DNA of 64,000 nucleotides from Fictibacillus aquaticus. Lineage in GTDB: Bacteria > Bacillota > Bacilli > Bacillales > Fictibacillaceae. Numbering within the stretch: position 1 is the first letter of the stretch; every line of letters starts with the position of its first letter. The notes below the pieces were generated by a model. It did no database searches and was not told where the DNA came from. It was given only the letters and a program-made list of their open reading frames with translations. Shown here in pieces: positions 42,861 to 52,284 of the stretch. Made by a program: the position numbers and the translations under genes. Where the stretch lies: NCBI RefSeq assembly GCF_002245695.1, contig NZ_NOII01000003.1, positions 558,001-622,000 on the forward strand. The letters are read 5' to 3'.

Positions 42861-44087
42861 ATGAATATGGATAAATTACGAATAGGGAACAGAGATTTAA
42901 TTAAAGACATTAATCGTGCTCTTGTCATTGAATACATACGGGTGAACGGTCCAATCAGCCGGACAGACGTATCCAAGAAAGTAAAGTTAAGTCTCTCCAC
43001 CGTATCAAATATTGTAGATGATTTAATTAGCAACAATCTGGTGTATGAAGTCGGCACCACAACATCGACTGGCGGAAGAAGACCGATTCTGCTGGAACTG
43101 AATCAAAACTTCGGGTATACGGTCGGAATTAAGATTGAAGAAAAGCAAGTGATCATCGCGCTTACGAACCTCAAGTCTACAATTCTTTTAAAGAAGCATT
43201 TTGCATTCTTAAGAGGCAGCGAACCTGAAATCGCCATGAACCTCATCCATCATGGGATTAAAGACGTCATAACTGAGTATGGCATCGCGAACGAGGATAT
43301 CTTGGGGATTGGCATTGCCTCATCTGGACTTGTCAGCGGAAAAGATGGCAAGATTGTACGATCAACGCTTTTGAATTGGGAAAATGTTAACGTTTGTGAG
43401 CAGCTGAAAAAATACTATCAAGTGCCTATTTTTATTGACAATGATGTAAACGCTTACACGTTAGCTGAGTTTTGGCTTGGGATTGGAAGGACGCACAAGA
43501 ACTTCATCTGTTTATCGGTAGGAGCTGGGATAGGTACTGGCATTGTCATTAATAACCAACTTTATTACGGAGAGCATGGCGGGGCCGGTGAGTTTGGCCA
43601 CATCATCGTGAACATTGATGGCTATCAATGTCATTGCGGCCAGCAGGGATGCCTTGAAATGTACGCTTCAGAACCGTACTTGAATATTGAAGGCATTTAT
43701 TTAAAACCTCATTATCCGGATACTGTTTTAGACGATGACTATTCGTTTCCGAGAGTACATGATGCAGCAGCTAAAGGTGATGAGCTCGCGATCGAACTGT
43801 TAAAACGGATCGGCAAAAACATAGGAGTCGGCATGGTCAGCGCGATTAATAGCTTTAATCCTTCAATGGTCGTTCTGGTCGGTGAGGGGATGATTGCAAA
43901 AGACTATTTCCTTCCATACGCCTTGAAAATGGCGAACCAAAATTTCTTTTCCAACGCAAACTGCAAGACAAAAATTTCGTTATCGGAGTTAGGGAATGAC
44001 GCATGGGTTCAAGGTGCAGCGCTTCTGGCGATCAACCAGTTGTTTCAAGTGCCGCTGTATGAACAGTCTGAACTTTTAATCAAGTAG
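42861..44087 (+). CDS. ROK-family transcriptional regulator (XylR/NagC-type)
   Basis: A 408-residue protein. An N-terminal winged HTH (~20-80: ISRTDVSKKVKLSLSTVSNIVDDLISNNLVYEVG) is joined to a ROK sugar-kinase-like domain. The ROK region has GIGIASSGLV, the EHGGAGEFGHI signature and the zinc knuckle CHCGQQGCLE. Regulators of this type lose DNA affinity on binding sugar. First gene of the sugar operon, with AAAGG upstream of ATG 42861, so it likely represses its own operon. The GTG-rich nucleotide-binding motifs of active kinases are absent or weak. The effector is unknown, probably an alpha-glucoside or xyloside given the GH31 enzyme. Confidence 0.9.
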   Translation: MNMDKLRIGNRDLIKDINRALVIEYIRVNGPISRTDVSKKVKLSLSTVSNIVDDLISNNLVYEVGTTTSTGGRRPILLELNQNFGYTVGIKIEEKQVIIALTNLKSTILLKKHFAFLRGSEPEIAMNLIHHGIKDVITEYGIANEDILGIGIASSGLVSGKDGKIVRSTLLNWENVNVCEQLKKYYQVPIFIDNDVNAYTLAEFWLGIGRTHKNFICLSVGAGIGTGIVINNQLYYGEHGGAGEFGHIIVNIDGYQCHCGQQGCLEMYASEPYLNIEGIYLKPHYPDTVLDDDYSFPRVHDAAAKGDELAIELLKRIGKNIGVGMVSAINSFNPSMVVLVGEGMIAKDYFLPYALKMANQNFFSNANCKTKISLSELGNDAWVQGAALLAINQLFQVPLYEQSELLIK

Positions 44088-44099
44088 AGGGGGTTGAAC

Positions 44100-44984
44100 A
44101 TGGTAGGAGATAAGGGTTGGAAAAAGTGGCTCGTCATCTGTGCTTTTCTGCTGCCAAACTTTATCGGTTTTCTATTCTTTATTGGAATCCCCATTCTTGC
44201 ATCGCTCGGCTTGAGTTTTACGAAATGGGATCTGTTAACATCTCCTGAATTTATTGGAGTGGAAAATTATAAGGCGATATGGCACGACGCTGAATTCTGG
44301 GCAGCATTGAAAAATACACTATTGTTCATCATTTTATATTTGCCAACGGTCCTTGTTGTTGCACTTGGTATCGCCATGCTGCTCAACAAGAAAATGAAAG
44401 GCAGAACCTTTTTCCGAGCGGCGTACTTTATTCCGGTTATTTCTTCCTGGGTCGCTGTTTCACTGATCTGGAAGTGGCTGTTCAATCCGGCATACGGACT
44501 CGTCAATTATTTCTTAAGCTGGTTTGGGATCAACGGTCCTGACTGGCTGCAGGATCCGAACTGGGCAATGATTGCTATTGTACTTACAAGCGTATGGAAA
44601 GACACAGGTTTTGTTATGGTCCTATTCCTTGCTGGTTTGCAAAACATTTCTGAAACATACTACGAAGCTGCAGATATTGATGGAGCGACACCATTTAAGA
44701 AGTTTCTTCACATCACGATTCCTCTCCTTACACCTACGACATTCTTCATTCTCATTATTTCATTAATCAATTCCTTTCAAGTGTTTGATCAAGTCATGAT
44801 CATGACAGAAGGCGGCCCAGCAGGCTCGACCACCGTTCTTGTCCAAAAAATCTATAACCATGCGTTCCGCTATTTTGAAATGGGATATGCTTCTGCCGTC
44901 TCATGGGTGCTGTTTCTCATCATTTTCATTGTCACGTTAGTACAGAACAGGCTTCAGAAAAGGTGGGTGGATTATGAGCAGTGA
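44100..44984 (+). CDS. ABC sugar transporter permease (MalF/UgpA-type)
   Basis: A 294-residue six-helix permease. The EAA loop that contacts the ATPase is present (YYEAADIDGATPFKKFLHITIP). Start is ATG 44100, six bases after AGAGGGGG; a TTG two codons earlier is in frame. It pairs with the next permease, which overlaps it by 11 bp. No ATPase gene is in the operon, so a shared MsmX-type ATPase encoded elsewhere is expected. Confidence 0.9.
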   Translation: MVGDKGWKKWLVICAFLLPNFIGFLFFIGIPILASLGLSFTKWDLLTSPEFIGVENYKAIWHDAEFWAALKNTLLFIILYLPTVLVVALGIAMLLNKKMKGRTFFRAAYFIPVISSWVAVSLIWKWLFNPAYGLVNYFLSWFGINGPDWLQDPNWAMIAIVLTSVWKDTGFVMVLFLAGLQNISETYYEAADIDGATPFKKFLHITIPLLTPTTFFILIISLINSFQVFDQVMIMTEGGPAGSTTVLVQKIYNHAFRYFEMGYASAVSWVLFLIIFIVTLVQNRLQKRWVDYEQ

Positions 44985-45852
44985 GATCAAGTTAGCTGCA
45001 AAAAAACAACAGAAAGCAGTCTTCACAATTGGAAAACGCAAAGTGCTGCGAAAACTGCTTTTTTACACAACACTAGGGTTAGGTGCCCTAATCATGATCA
45101 TTCCATTTTTGTGGATGCTATCGACTTCGTTAAAAGAGCAGGGCGCGACGATGACATTGCCGCCGCAGTTCATACCAGAGAACATCACGCTCTCAAATTA
45201 CTCTCAAGTCGCCGAATCCTTTCCGATTTGGAAGTTCTTATTTAATAGTTTATTCGTAGCTGTATCTTCAACACTCGGCCAGCTTTTATTATGTTCAATG
45301 GCCGCTTACGCATTTTCAAGACTTCATTTTAAAGGCAGAGATACTCTTTTCCTGATCTATCTCGCTACACTCATGGTTCCATTGCAAGTGACGATGACAC
45401 CGCAGTTCATTTTGATGAAGTACCTAGGGTGGCTTGATACATATCAAGGACTGATCCTGCCAGGTTTGTTTAACGCTTTTGGAACCTTCCTGCTGCGGCA
45501 GTTTTTCCTGACCACTCCTAAATCGTTAGAAGAAGCCGCCTTTATCGATGGAGCCAGTCATTTCAGGGTGTTCTTTCAGATTATCCTGCCTCTGGCAAAA
45601 CCTGCTCTGGCAACACTAGCGATCTTTTCATTCATGCAGTCGTGGAACAACTTTCTATGGCCGCTCATTATCGTGAGCAATCAGGATTTAATGACGCTGC
45701 CGCTTGGACTTTCAAATCTGCAAGGGAGGTGGGCAACGGATTGGAATCTGTTAATGGCAGGCGTTGTAATTAGTGTTATTCCGATCTTAGCTGTCTATTT
45801 ATTCGCACAAAAGTACTTTATCAAAGGCATCACATTAAGCGGAATTAAATAA
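44974..45852 (+). CDS. ABC sugar transporter permease (MalG/UgpE-type)
   Basis: A 292-residue inner-membrane permease with six helices and the EAA loop SLEEAAFIDGASHFRVFFQIILP. The N-terminal cytoplasmic extension is basic (KLAAKKQQKA). Overlap of 11 bp with the first permease indicates translational coupling. Together they form the channel of a carbohydrate importer of the CUT1 class. Confidence 0.9.
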   Translation: MSSEIKLAAKKQQKAVFTIGKRKVLRKLLFYTTLGLGALIMIIPFLWMLSTSLKEQGATMTLPPQFIPENITLSNYSQVAESFPIWKFLFNSLFVAVSSTLGQLLLCSMAAYAFSRLHFKGRDTLFLIYLATLMVPLQVTMTPQFILMKYLGWLDTYQGLILPGLFNAFGTFLLRQFFLTTPKSLEEAAFIDGASHFRVFFQIILPLAKPALATLAIFSFMQSWNNFLWPLIIVSNQDLMTLPLGLSNLQGRWATDWNLLMAGVVISVIPILAVYLFAQKYFIKGITLSGIK

Positions 45853-45870
45853 ATGAAGAGGGGTATTGGG

Positions 45871-47136
45871 ATGAAAAAAACAGGTATCTTCGCCATTATT
45901 CTATTATTGCTAATCGGCATCGTTGCTGGCTGTTCAGGTGAATCTTCAACAGGGAAAAGCAAGGATGGAGTTGTCACATTAAAGTATTTCGCCTTCTCGC
46001 CAGGTGAAGCGCACGAAAAAGATTTGAAAGCCATGATCGCCGCATTTGAAAAGCAAAATCCAAAGATTAAGGTAGATTACGAGCTGGCCTCATTTGAGGA
46101 TTATTTTACAAAGCTGCAAACGCAAATTGCCGGAAGCAACGCTCCGGATGTGTTTGAGCTAAACTATGAAAACTTTGTAAGCTATGCCGCAAAAGGTGCA
46201 TTGCTAGAACTTGATCCTCTCATCAAGAAAGATAAAGAGTTCAATCCAGACAGCATCAATAAAAAAGCGTACGAGGCTTTTCAATACGACGGAAAGCAGT
46301 ACGGAATGGTTGAAAGCTTTTCGAACGTTGTCCTTTTTTACAACAAAGACTTATTTGATCAAGCTGGTGTAGAATATCCGTCTGAAAGCTGGACTTGGAA
46401 AGAAGAGCTAGAAGCGGCTGAGAAATTAACAAATAATAAGGGCGTTTGGGGAACGTATGCCCCAGTTCAGTTCTGGGAGTTCTATAAGACGATTGCACAA
46501 AATGGTGGATCGATCTTTAATGAAGATAAAACAGAAGTAACAGTAAACAGTCCGGAAAACGTGGAAACACTCACATGGATGATGGACAAAATGAATAAAT
46601 ACCATGTAACACCGACGGAAAAAGAAATGTCTGGTCAGGCGAACGAAGATCTGTTCAAAGCTGGAAAGATTGCGATGCTAAGAACAGGAATCTGGATGTT
46701 TGATGGATTTAAAGACGTTCCTTTCAAATGGGACATCGCGCTAGAGCCTGGCAACACGCAAAAAGCACATCATTTCTTCGCGAACGGATTAGCGGTATCC
46801 AAGAAAACGAAAAATGCAGAATCGGCTTGGAAGTGGGCACAATTCATGAGCAGCAGCGAGGAAGCAGCGAAGATCCGCATCGACAGCTCATGGGAACTTC
46901 CAGCAGTAACGGACGAAGCATTAGTAAAAGGATATCTGGAAAAATCACCGCCGGAGAGCCGTGAAGTTGTCTTTAAAGCACTTGATTCACTTGTTGTCCC
47001 TCCAGTCATCGAAGAGTGGAGCAAGTTAACCGATATGTTCGGCAAAGAGCTGGATAAAGTGAAACTCGGTCAAGAAACACCGGAAAACGCGTTAAAGAAT
47101 GTTGAAAAAGAGCTGCAGACTCTTATTAAAAAATAA
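45871..47136 (+). CDS. Sugar-binding lipoprotein of ABC transporter
   Basis: A 421-residue extracellular solute-binding protein (family 1, CUT1 type). The lipobox is IVAGC (Cys21), and the mature domain begins with a typical VTLKYFAFSPGEAHEKDLKAMIAAFEKQNP strand-helix. Start is ATG 45871 with GAGGGG upstream; the ATG six codons earlier precedes that site. It delivers the oligosaccharide to the two permeases. The gene order permease-permease-binding protein differs from the common binding protein-first order. Confidence 0.9.
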   Translation: MKKTGIFAIILLLLIGIVAGCSGESSTGKSKDGVVTLKYFAFSPGEAHEKDLKAMIAAFEKQNPKIKVDYELASFEDYFTKLQTQIAGSNAPDVFELNYENFVSYAAKGALLELDPLIKKDKEFNPDSINKKAYEAFQYDGKQYGMVESFSNVVLFYNKDLFDQAGVEYPSESWTWKEELEAAEKLTNNKGVWGTYAPVQFWEFYKTIAQNGGSIFNEDKTEVTVNSPENVETLTWMMDKMNKYHVTPTEKEMSGQANEDLFKAGKIAMLRTGIWMFDGFKDVPFKWDIALEPGNTQKAHHFFANGLAVSKKTKNAESAWKWAQFMSSSEEAAKIRIDSSWELPAVTDEALVKGYLEKSPPESREVVFKALDSLVVPPVIEEWSKLTDMFGKELDKVKLGQETPENALKNVEKELQTLIKK

Positions 47137-47143
47137 TCAAACA

Positions 47144-47177
47144 GATACAGCCAAGATCGAATTCTTGGCTGTATCTT
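47144..47177 (+). terminator. Intercistronic hairpin between binding protein and GH31 genes
   Basis: GATACAGCCAAGA pairs perfectly with TCTTGGCTGTATC across 6 nt, followed by only TTTG. It could partly terminate, or stabilise the upstream message, giving more binding protein than enzyme. Confidence 0.65.
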
Positions 47178-47196
47178 TGTAACAGGAGAGATAAAC

Positions 47197-50100
47197 ATGA
47201 TCTTACAGGAAGTCAACAAGCCTTTCATCGCCTTTTCTTCTATCCTTAAAGCTCATTCCTTACAGCTGAAACAAGATTTCCTCACTTCAAAGAAACTTTT
47301 AATAGACTACATGCCGAATGAGAACGAGCAGACCCTTTATTATATTGCCAGCTGGGTTTGGTCAGCTATTCAGCATGACAAGAGGAGTGGAGAGAAGGAC
47401 CTTACAGTAGAGCACTCTTCTCATATGGATGTGTTAATTAAAAGAATTTGCAGATCATGGGAGATTCCGCAGATCAATATTTGGGAGAGTATGTGTGAAA
47501 AAGACATCTATTTCTCTAATCTCGGTATCTCTTATGCAGCACTGTTAGCGGCGAAACAGTTTCTTAGGAAAAACGAACTTCAGTCGACGCTTACTGAGAT
47601 TCGTGATTATCTGTTTGAAAATGGCCTTAAAGGCGGGATGCTAATCAGCTCACCTAGCCGTAAAACGGTATCAACTGATTTGCTCGCTGCGGTCATGCCG
47701 TTTGGGTTGTTTTCACCAGAAGACTTGGTGATGGTTGAAGCGGTAAAAGAAATAGAAAACAGGCTGGTTTCGAATGAAGGCGTCTACCGAACTGCCGGTG
47801 AAAATGCAGCTTCACCCGCCAGTACCGCGTGGTTAGCGTTATATTTTACAGAAAAGGGAGATTTAAAGAAAGCGAGGCATTATTATCAGCAATCCTTACA
47901 GAAGCCAGCTGAAGCAAAGGAAAAAGTACTCACTGAAAGTTTAATAGAAATGGTGAGCTTTTATTTAGAAGAACATAGAGAAGACATCCAGACGTATCAA
48001 ATCATGCACAATCCGTTTGGGCATGATAATCATTATGAACCGCAGGCAACAGAACGATTTCCGAAGCATCCGCTTGAAGGTCAGGATGTTACGGTGTATG
48101 CCGAGATCTGGCCAGATTCAGCAGATGAACTAACGGTAAAAGTAAGAAGCGGTGACATGGTGAAAGAAGTCAGTTGCTCCAGAGAAAAGGGATCAATATG
48201 GAAAGCAAACATTGGCTCGTTTGAGGACACGGAGGCGGAATATATTTTCTTTGCCCGCAAGAATGGAGACGTAGTTGCGGAAAGTGACCGTTATTCGTTT
48301 TCGCCATTAAAGCTGAATGCGGTGAAGAGTGTGGCCTTTTACGGCCGCCAGGATGCTATGTATTGGTTTGAGGGGGAGGACCTGCTAAATCTTTCACCTG
48401 TATACATTGGAATTCATACAGCAGAAGGACTCTCTTCATCATTTACTGTGCAGTTTGAAGAGCCCTTTGTTGCAGAAAAAACATCTTCATCTCTCATGCT
48501 AGATAAAAGTGAAGTATTTGTTTTGTATTTAAAAGAATACTGCTACAAGCTGAAGAAGGAACCTTTATCTCTTCAAGTAACCGATTACTCGGGAAAAATT
48601 TTGCTTGAAAGCTGTACGAAAACGCATCATCCAATCAGCTGGTTAATAGATAGCAAGATTGAAAAGAAGAAGCTGCAGTTTAATTTTGCAATAAGTGAGG
48701 ATGAGAAGTTTTATGGATTTGGAGAAAGATACAACTCATTAGATCAAAGAGGGAATGTACTGGATTGCTACGTTTATAATCAGTACCGCGACCAGGGAAC
48801 ACGTACTTATATGCCGGTTCCGTACTACATCAGCTCTAAAGGATACGGTATGTGGATCAATACACTGCGGCTGAGCTCCTTCGATCTAGGGCATCAATTA
48901 AACGATCTCCTTCAAGTGGAATGTGAAGTAACTGATTCTGATTCAAGTATACAGATTCACTTCTTTTATGGAGAACCGAAACAGGTTTGTGAGCAGTTCA
49001 CGTTACAAACGGGAAAGCCAATATTACCTCCTGTATGGGCGTTCGGACCTTGGATGTCCAGTAATAACTGGGACCGTGATTCAGTAGTAAGAGAACAGGT
49101 GCGGTTAACGAAGGAGCTGCAGATTCCGTCAACCGTCCTTGTGCTCGAGCAATGGAGCGACGAAGCAACGTATTATATTTTTAATGATGCTGAATATGAA
49201 GTGAAGGAAAGAGAAGACTACCACCGCTATGAAGATTATCACTTTCCGGAGTGGGGTAGATGGCCGGACCCTAAGGGTTTAACTGACTATCTGCATGAGA
49301 ATGGACTAAGACTCATTTTATGGCAAATCCCTATTCAAAAATACTTAAACCGGCAGCATCATCTGCAAAAAGATACGGATGAAGCGTATATGCTGGAAAA
49401 AGAGTACATGGTAAAAAACAGTGACGGAACTCCTTACCGCATGCCTGAAGGATGGTTCAAGGAAAGTTTATTAATGGATTTTTCATCTGATGAAGGGAAG
49501 CAGTGGTGGTTTAATAAACGTCAATATTTGCTGGATATTGGAGTGGACGGATTTAAAACAGACGGAGGGGAATTCGTCTTCGGAAAGCAGCTGCAGTTTG
49601 CGGACGGACGCAATGGGGACGAAATGCGTAATCAGTATCCAAACGATTATATACAAGCTTATTATGATTTCGCTGCGAATCATAAAAAAGGCGATGCGAT
49701 GACGTTCAGCCGGGCAGGATACACAGGTGCACAAAAGTTTCCGGCTCATTGGGCTGGAGATGAGAGGTCAACGTTTGAAGCGTTTCAGCGGTCTTTAATA
49801 GCAGGTTTGTCCTCAGGTTTATCAGGCATTCCGTTTTGGGGCTGGGATTTAGGCGGTTTCAACGGGGATATTCCAAGTGCTGAGCTGTTCATCCGATCCG
49901 CACAGATGGCTGCGTTCTGTCCGATCATGCAGTATCATGCCGAAAGCAAGGCGGAGTTCAATCAAGACCGGACGCCTTGGAACATTGCGGAAAGAACAGG
50001 AAATCCATATGCAATTGAAGGCTATCGCTTTTTCGCGAATGTGAGGATGAACTTGCTGCCTTACATCTATCACCAAGCTCGAATTTCAAGTGAAACGGGA

Positions 50101-50685
50101 GTTCCTTTGATGAGACCGCTATGCCTTGAGTTTCCTGAAGATAGCAGTGTTAAAACCATTTTTGATGAATACATGTTTGGTGAAAGCCTTCTGGTTGCGC
50201 CTGTTATTGAAGAAGGCAGTACAGAGAGAAATGTTTATTTCCCTGACGGTACTTGGTACAGCTTATGGACAGAGGAAGTGGTCGTCGGACCGGCTTACAG
50301 AAGAGTTAAAGCTCCACTAAACACGATTCCGGTATTTGTGAAGCGGGGTACGGTACTCTTGATGAATACGGATGAAACCCTTCAATTAGGCTCTTGGGTA
50401 GGGAATGAGATTGACTCTTATAAAACGCCTGTTGCCAGGATCTATTTAGAAGATGGATTAAATGTGGAGATAACGGACCATCTTAATCAGGTGTTGAGTG
50501 TTGAGGCTAAGATTGTTGATGAGGAATGGAGTGTAGAAATTAGCACGACAATAGGAGGCCTGAAGCTGCTGTTCTTGGAATCGCAGCTCAGTGCTAACCA
50601 GACTCTCACGATCAATCACAAAAAAGTGAATGTAAGTGATTTAGAAAGATTAGATGGCGGATGGGTGAGCTGCAAGAAGATTTAA
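47197..50685 (+). CDS. GH31 alpha-glycosidase with GH15-like helical N-terminal region
   Basis: 1,162 residues, much longer than usual GH31 enzymes (~700-850). The C-terminal ~750 residues are GH31: EDEKFYGFGERYNSLD, the nucleophile region GVDGFKTDGGE (Asp789) and the acid/base region HWAGDERSTFE (Asp855), plus a C-terminal beta domain. Members hydrolyse alpha-xylosides, alpha-glucosides or sulfoquinovosides. Residues ~1-270 are helical, with TDLLAAVMPFGLFSPEDLVMVEAVKEIENRL and GVYRTAG, which recalls GH15-type (alpha/alpha)6 proteins, without an obvious second catalytic pair. A beta-sandwich (~285-370) links them. No signal peptide is present, so it acts on imported sugar in the cytoplasm. 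Last gene of the operon. Confidence 0.85.
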   Translation: MILQEVNKPFIAFSSILKAHSLQLKQDFLTSKKLLIDYMPNENEQTLYYIASWVWSAIQHDKRSGEKDLTVEHSSHMDVLIKRICRSWEIPQINIWESMCEKDIYFSNLGISYAALLAAKQFLRKNELQSTLTEIRDYLFENGLKGGMLISSPSRKTVSTDLLAAVMPFGLFSPEDLVMVEAVKEIENRLVSNEGVYRTAGENAASPASTAWLALYFTEKGDLKKARHYYQQSLQKPAEAKEKVLTESLIEMVSFYLEEHREDIQTYQIMHNPFGHDNHYEPQATERFPKHPLEGQDVTVYAEIWPDSADELTVKVRSGDMVKEVSCSREKGSIWKANIGSFEDTEAEYIFFARKNGDVVAESDRYSFSPLKLNAVKSVAFYGRQDAMYWFEGEDLLNLSPVYIGIHTAEGLSSSFTVQFEEPFVAEKTSSSLMLDKSEVFVLYLKEYCYKLKKEPLSLQVTDYSGKILLESCTKTHHPISWLIDSKIEKKKLQFNFAISEDEKFYGFGERYNSLDQRGNVLDCYVYNQYRDQGTRTYMPVPYYISSKGYGMWINTLRLSSFDLGHQLNDLLQVECEVTDSDSSIQIHFFYGEPKQVCEQFTLQTGKPILPPVWAFGPWMSSNNWDRDSVVREQVRLTKELQIPSTVLVLEQWSDEATYYIFNDAEYEVKEREDYHRYEDYHFPEWGRWPDPKGLTDYLHENGLRLILWQIPIQKYLNRQHHLQKDTDEAYMLEKEYMVKNSDGTPYRMPEGWFKESLLMDFSSDEGKQWWFNKRQYLLDIGVDGFKTDGGEFVFGKQLQFADGRNGDEMRNQYPNDYIQAYYDFAANHKKGDAMTFSRAGYTGAQKFPAHWAGDERSTFEAFQRSLIAGLSSGLSGIPFWGWDLGGFNGDIPSAELFIRSAQMAAFCPIMQYHAESKAEFNQDRTPWNIAERTGNPYAIEGYRFFANVRMNLLPYIYHQARISSETGVPLMRPLCLEFPEDSSVKTIFDEYMFGESLLVAPVIEEGSTERNVYFPDGTWYSLWTEEVVVGPAYRRVKAPLNTIPVFVKRGTVLLMNTDETLQLGSWVGNEIDSYKTPVARIYLEDGLNVEITDHLNQVLSVEAKIVDEEWSVEISTTIGGLKLLFLESQLSANQTLTINHKKVNVSDLERLDGGWVSCKKI

Positions 50686-50706
50686 ATGGCATGGTTATTA
50701 CAAGCA

Positions 50707-50742
50707 AAAGGAAAGCATCTGGTTATGGATGCTTTCCTTTAT
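50707..50742. terminator. Terminator of the sugar operon
   Basis: AAAGGAAAGCATC pairs perfectly with GATGCTTTCCTTT across 8 nt, then ATTTAT. It can serve the convergent gene as well. Confidence 0.8.
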
Positions 50743-50765
50743 TTATGAGGGGAAATAATATTAGA

Positions 50766-51566
50766 CTATGGAGTAATTGTGTTTTGATCCTTGTTAATAG
50801 AATACCCATCAAACATCCTCTTCGAACGTTTAATGAAAACAAACGCCGCAATAGCTACTATGAGCAGCAGTCCCTCTGGAACGAATATGCTCCACTCCAG
50901 TTCTTTAGCAAGCAATGCCACGAAATCGATAGCCGCGTGAATGAAAATGGCCAGAAACAGATAAATCGCTTTTCTATTTTTAACAGCATAAAGGACTAGA
51001 ATTGATAAGGCGATCTGCAGCACGAACGCCGCGATTCTTTCAAATCCTCCCATTAAAAACATGTAGCTTGGCGCGCTGATAAGCTGTTCACGCACGTTCT
51101 CAAGCAAAGCAGGATCTCCGTTCGCGGCTTTAATGACTTGGTCGAAGCTGCCGGAGTTGATCATCGTCGACATGGAGATGTTTTGAATACCTGCGATCAC
51201 TCCGATCAGGATGGCTTCTATTCCGCCATGACCTATTCCGTAAGCTACGCCGTCTTTCCACTTTCGGTACTTTTTCAGCAAATAAATAAACCCGACGAGT
51301 CGGCCGACTTCTTCAAATACGCCTGCAGCCGTACCGCCGTAAAGAGCATACAGGTAGGGATTATCCGTCCAGCTGCCAGATTTTAATACAAACAAGTTTA
51401 GCAAACCTTCGAGAACTTGGGAAAAGAGGATGAAGATCAGAACACCGATCAGGACAGGCTTCCAGGAGATGTTCTTCTTCTTGCAATAGATGAGCGCGCC
51501 GATCGGAACGGCGAGTGATAGAAAAGCGGATATTGCCATGAAAAGGATGGATGTTTGGCTGACCAT
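50766..51566 (-). CDS. yhfC: YhfC-family membrane protein
   Basis: A 266-residue, seven- to eight-helix protein of the YhfC family (putative intramembrane metalloprotease-like, related to the CPBP fold). Conserved polar motifs within helices are visible: GVFEEVGRLVGF, GYGIGHGGIEAILIG-like (YGIGHGGIEA) and a late HAAIDFVALLA. It is the last gene of a five-gene minus-strand operon with a DCC protein, a small membrane protein, a HAAS protein and a PadR regulator. The substrate is unknown. Confidence 0.8.
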   Translation of the reverse strand: MVSQTSILFMAISAFLSLAVPIGALIYCKKKNISWKPVLIGVLIFILFSQVLEGLLNLFVLKSGSWTDNPYLYALYGGTAAGVFEEVGRLVGFIYLLKKYRKWKDGVAYGIGHGGIEAILIGVIAGIQNISMSTMINSGSFDQVIKAANGDPALLENVREQLISAPSYMFLMGGFERIAAFVLQIALSILVLYAVKNRKAIYLFLAIFIHAAIDFVALLAKELEWSIFVPEGLLLIVAIAAFVFIKRSKRMFDGYSINKDQNTITP

Positions 51567-51578
51567 AGGCTTCCTCCG

Positions 51579-51965
51579 TTATCGTTGAATTTTACAAGAC
51601 GTGTCACATTTATTGACGGGTACGATCGAGCGGTTCTGTGCGATATAATCATAGACTTTGTGGCCGATTCCTAATGCGGAAGATAGCTTTAAGAAAGGGT
51701 AGAAAGCCATCCAGACTGGAATACGGAGTGAGATCGCAGTAAACGCTGATAAGCCCGAAACGATCTGTCCGTTATGCTGGATGATGGCGTACATTTTCTT
51801 TTCCAGATCTGCGAGTGGAACTCCGATTCTTTCAGGTGCTTGATCTTCACGGATGCCGACAAACTCAATCGCATGTAACCAGTCTAGTTTCTCAATTTTT
51901 TCTTTTATTCCAGTGCACATCGGGCACCAATTGTCATAGAAAACGGTCATGTTCTTTCGGTTCAT
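51579..51965 (-). CDS. DCC-family thiol-disulfide oxidoreductase-like protein (DUF393)
   Basis: A 128-residue protein with the family start FYDNWCPMC (CxxC at ~14-17), replacing the usual D-G-x-C-x-x-C by D-N-W-C-P-M-C. It is followed by the typical LPVWMAFYPFLKL-like hydrophobic segment and YDYIAQNR. Thioredoxin-like fold; the redox role is inferred from the CxxC. Thirteen bases separate it from each neighbour, so it belongs to the PadR/HAAS operon. Confidence 0.85.
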   Translation of the reverse strand: MNRKNMTVFYDNWCPMCTGIKEKIEKLDWLHAIEFVGIREDQAPERIGVPLADLEKKMYAIIQHNGQIVSGLSAFTAISLRIPVWMAFYPFLKLSSALGIGHKVYDYIAQNRSIVPVNKCDTSCKIQR

Positions 51966-51977
51966 AGTGGCAGCCTG

Positions 51978-52262
51978 CTATTCTGCCATTTTCGTGTTCA
52001 CGTAATAAATGATTATCACGCCATAGGCGACACTGACGGCTGGCAGGATTTTATCATCGTAGGGGTATTGAACAAACGCGTGTATGAGCAGGAGTACGGC
52101 TAGTGGCAGGAACAAATAGAAGCCGGCAATCCGGGCGAGCTTATCTTTGTCCTTCACTCGTTTTTCATTAAACCCGGCAAGCAGCCATGTTTGCTTCATT
52201 ACACCAACGAAAATCGCGACAGCGAAAAATACGACACTTAAAACGATAAGGTTTTGATCCAT
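51978..52262 (-). CDS. Small three-helix membrane protein, related to the HAAS protein's C-terminal domain
   Basis: A 94-residue protein with three hydrophobic helices. The cytoplasmic loop WLLAGFNEKRVKDKDKLARIAGFYLFL resembles DUF3784-type proteins. It also matches in order the loop WGFAAVRKNPGRVKHHEKVSQLGSIYLFL of the neighbouring HAAS protein, and both end in a helix followed by a short basic or polar tail. The two are probably paralogous membrane modules. It is placed 22 bp after the HAAS gene. Confidence 0.7.
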   Translation of the reverse strand: MDQNLIVLSVVFFAVAIFVGVMKQTWLLAGFNEKRVKDKDKLARIAGFYLFLPLAVLLLIHAFVQYPYDDKILPAVSVAYGVIIIYYVNTKMAE

Positions 52263-52284
52263 GGTAATTCCTCCGTTCTAAAAG

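Noticed and set aside
50343-50357. GGGGTACGGTAC inside the GH31 gene, like the dispersed element variant
   Set aside because: It is in frame as part of a conserved beta-domain segment (KRGTVLL), so coincidence is more likely.
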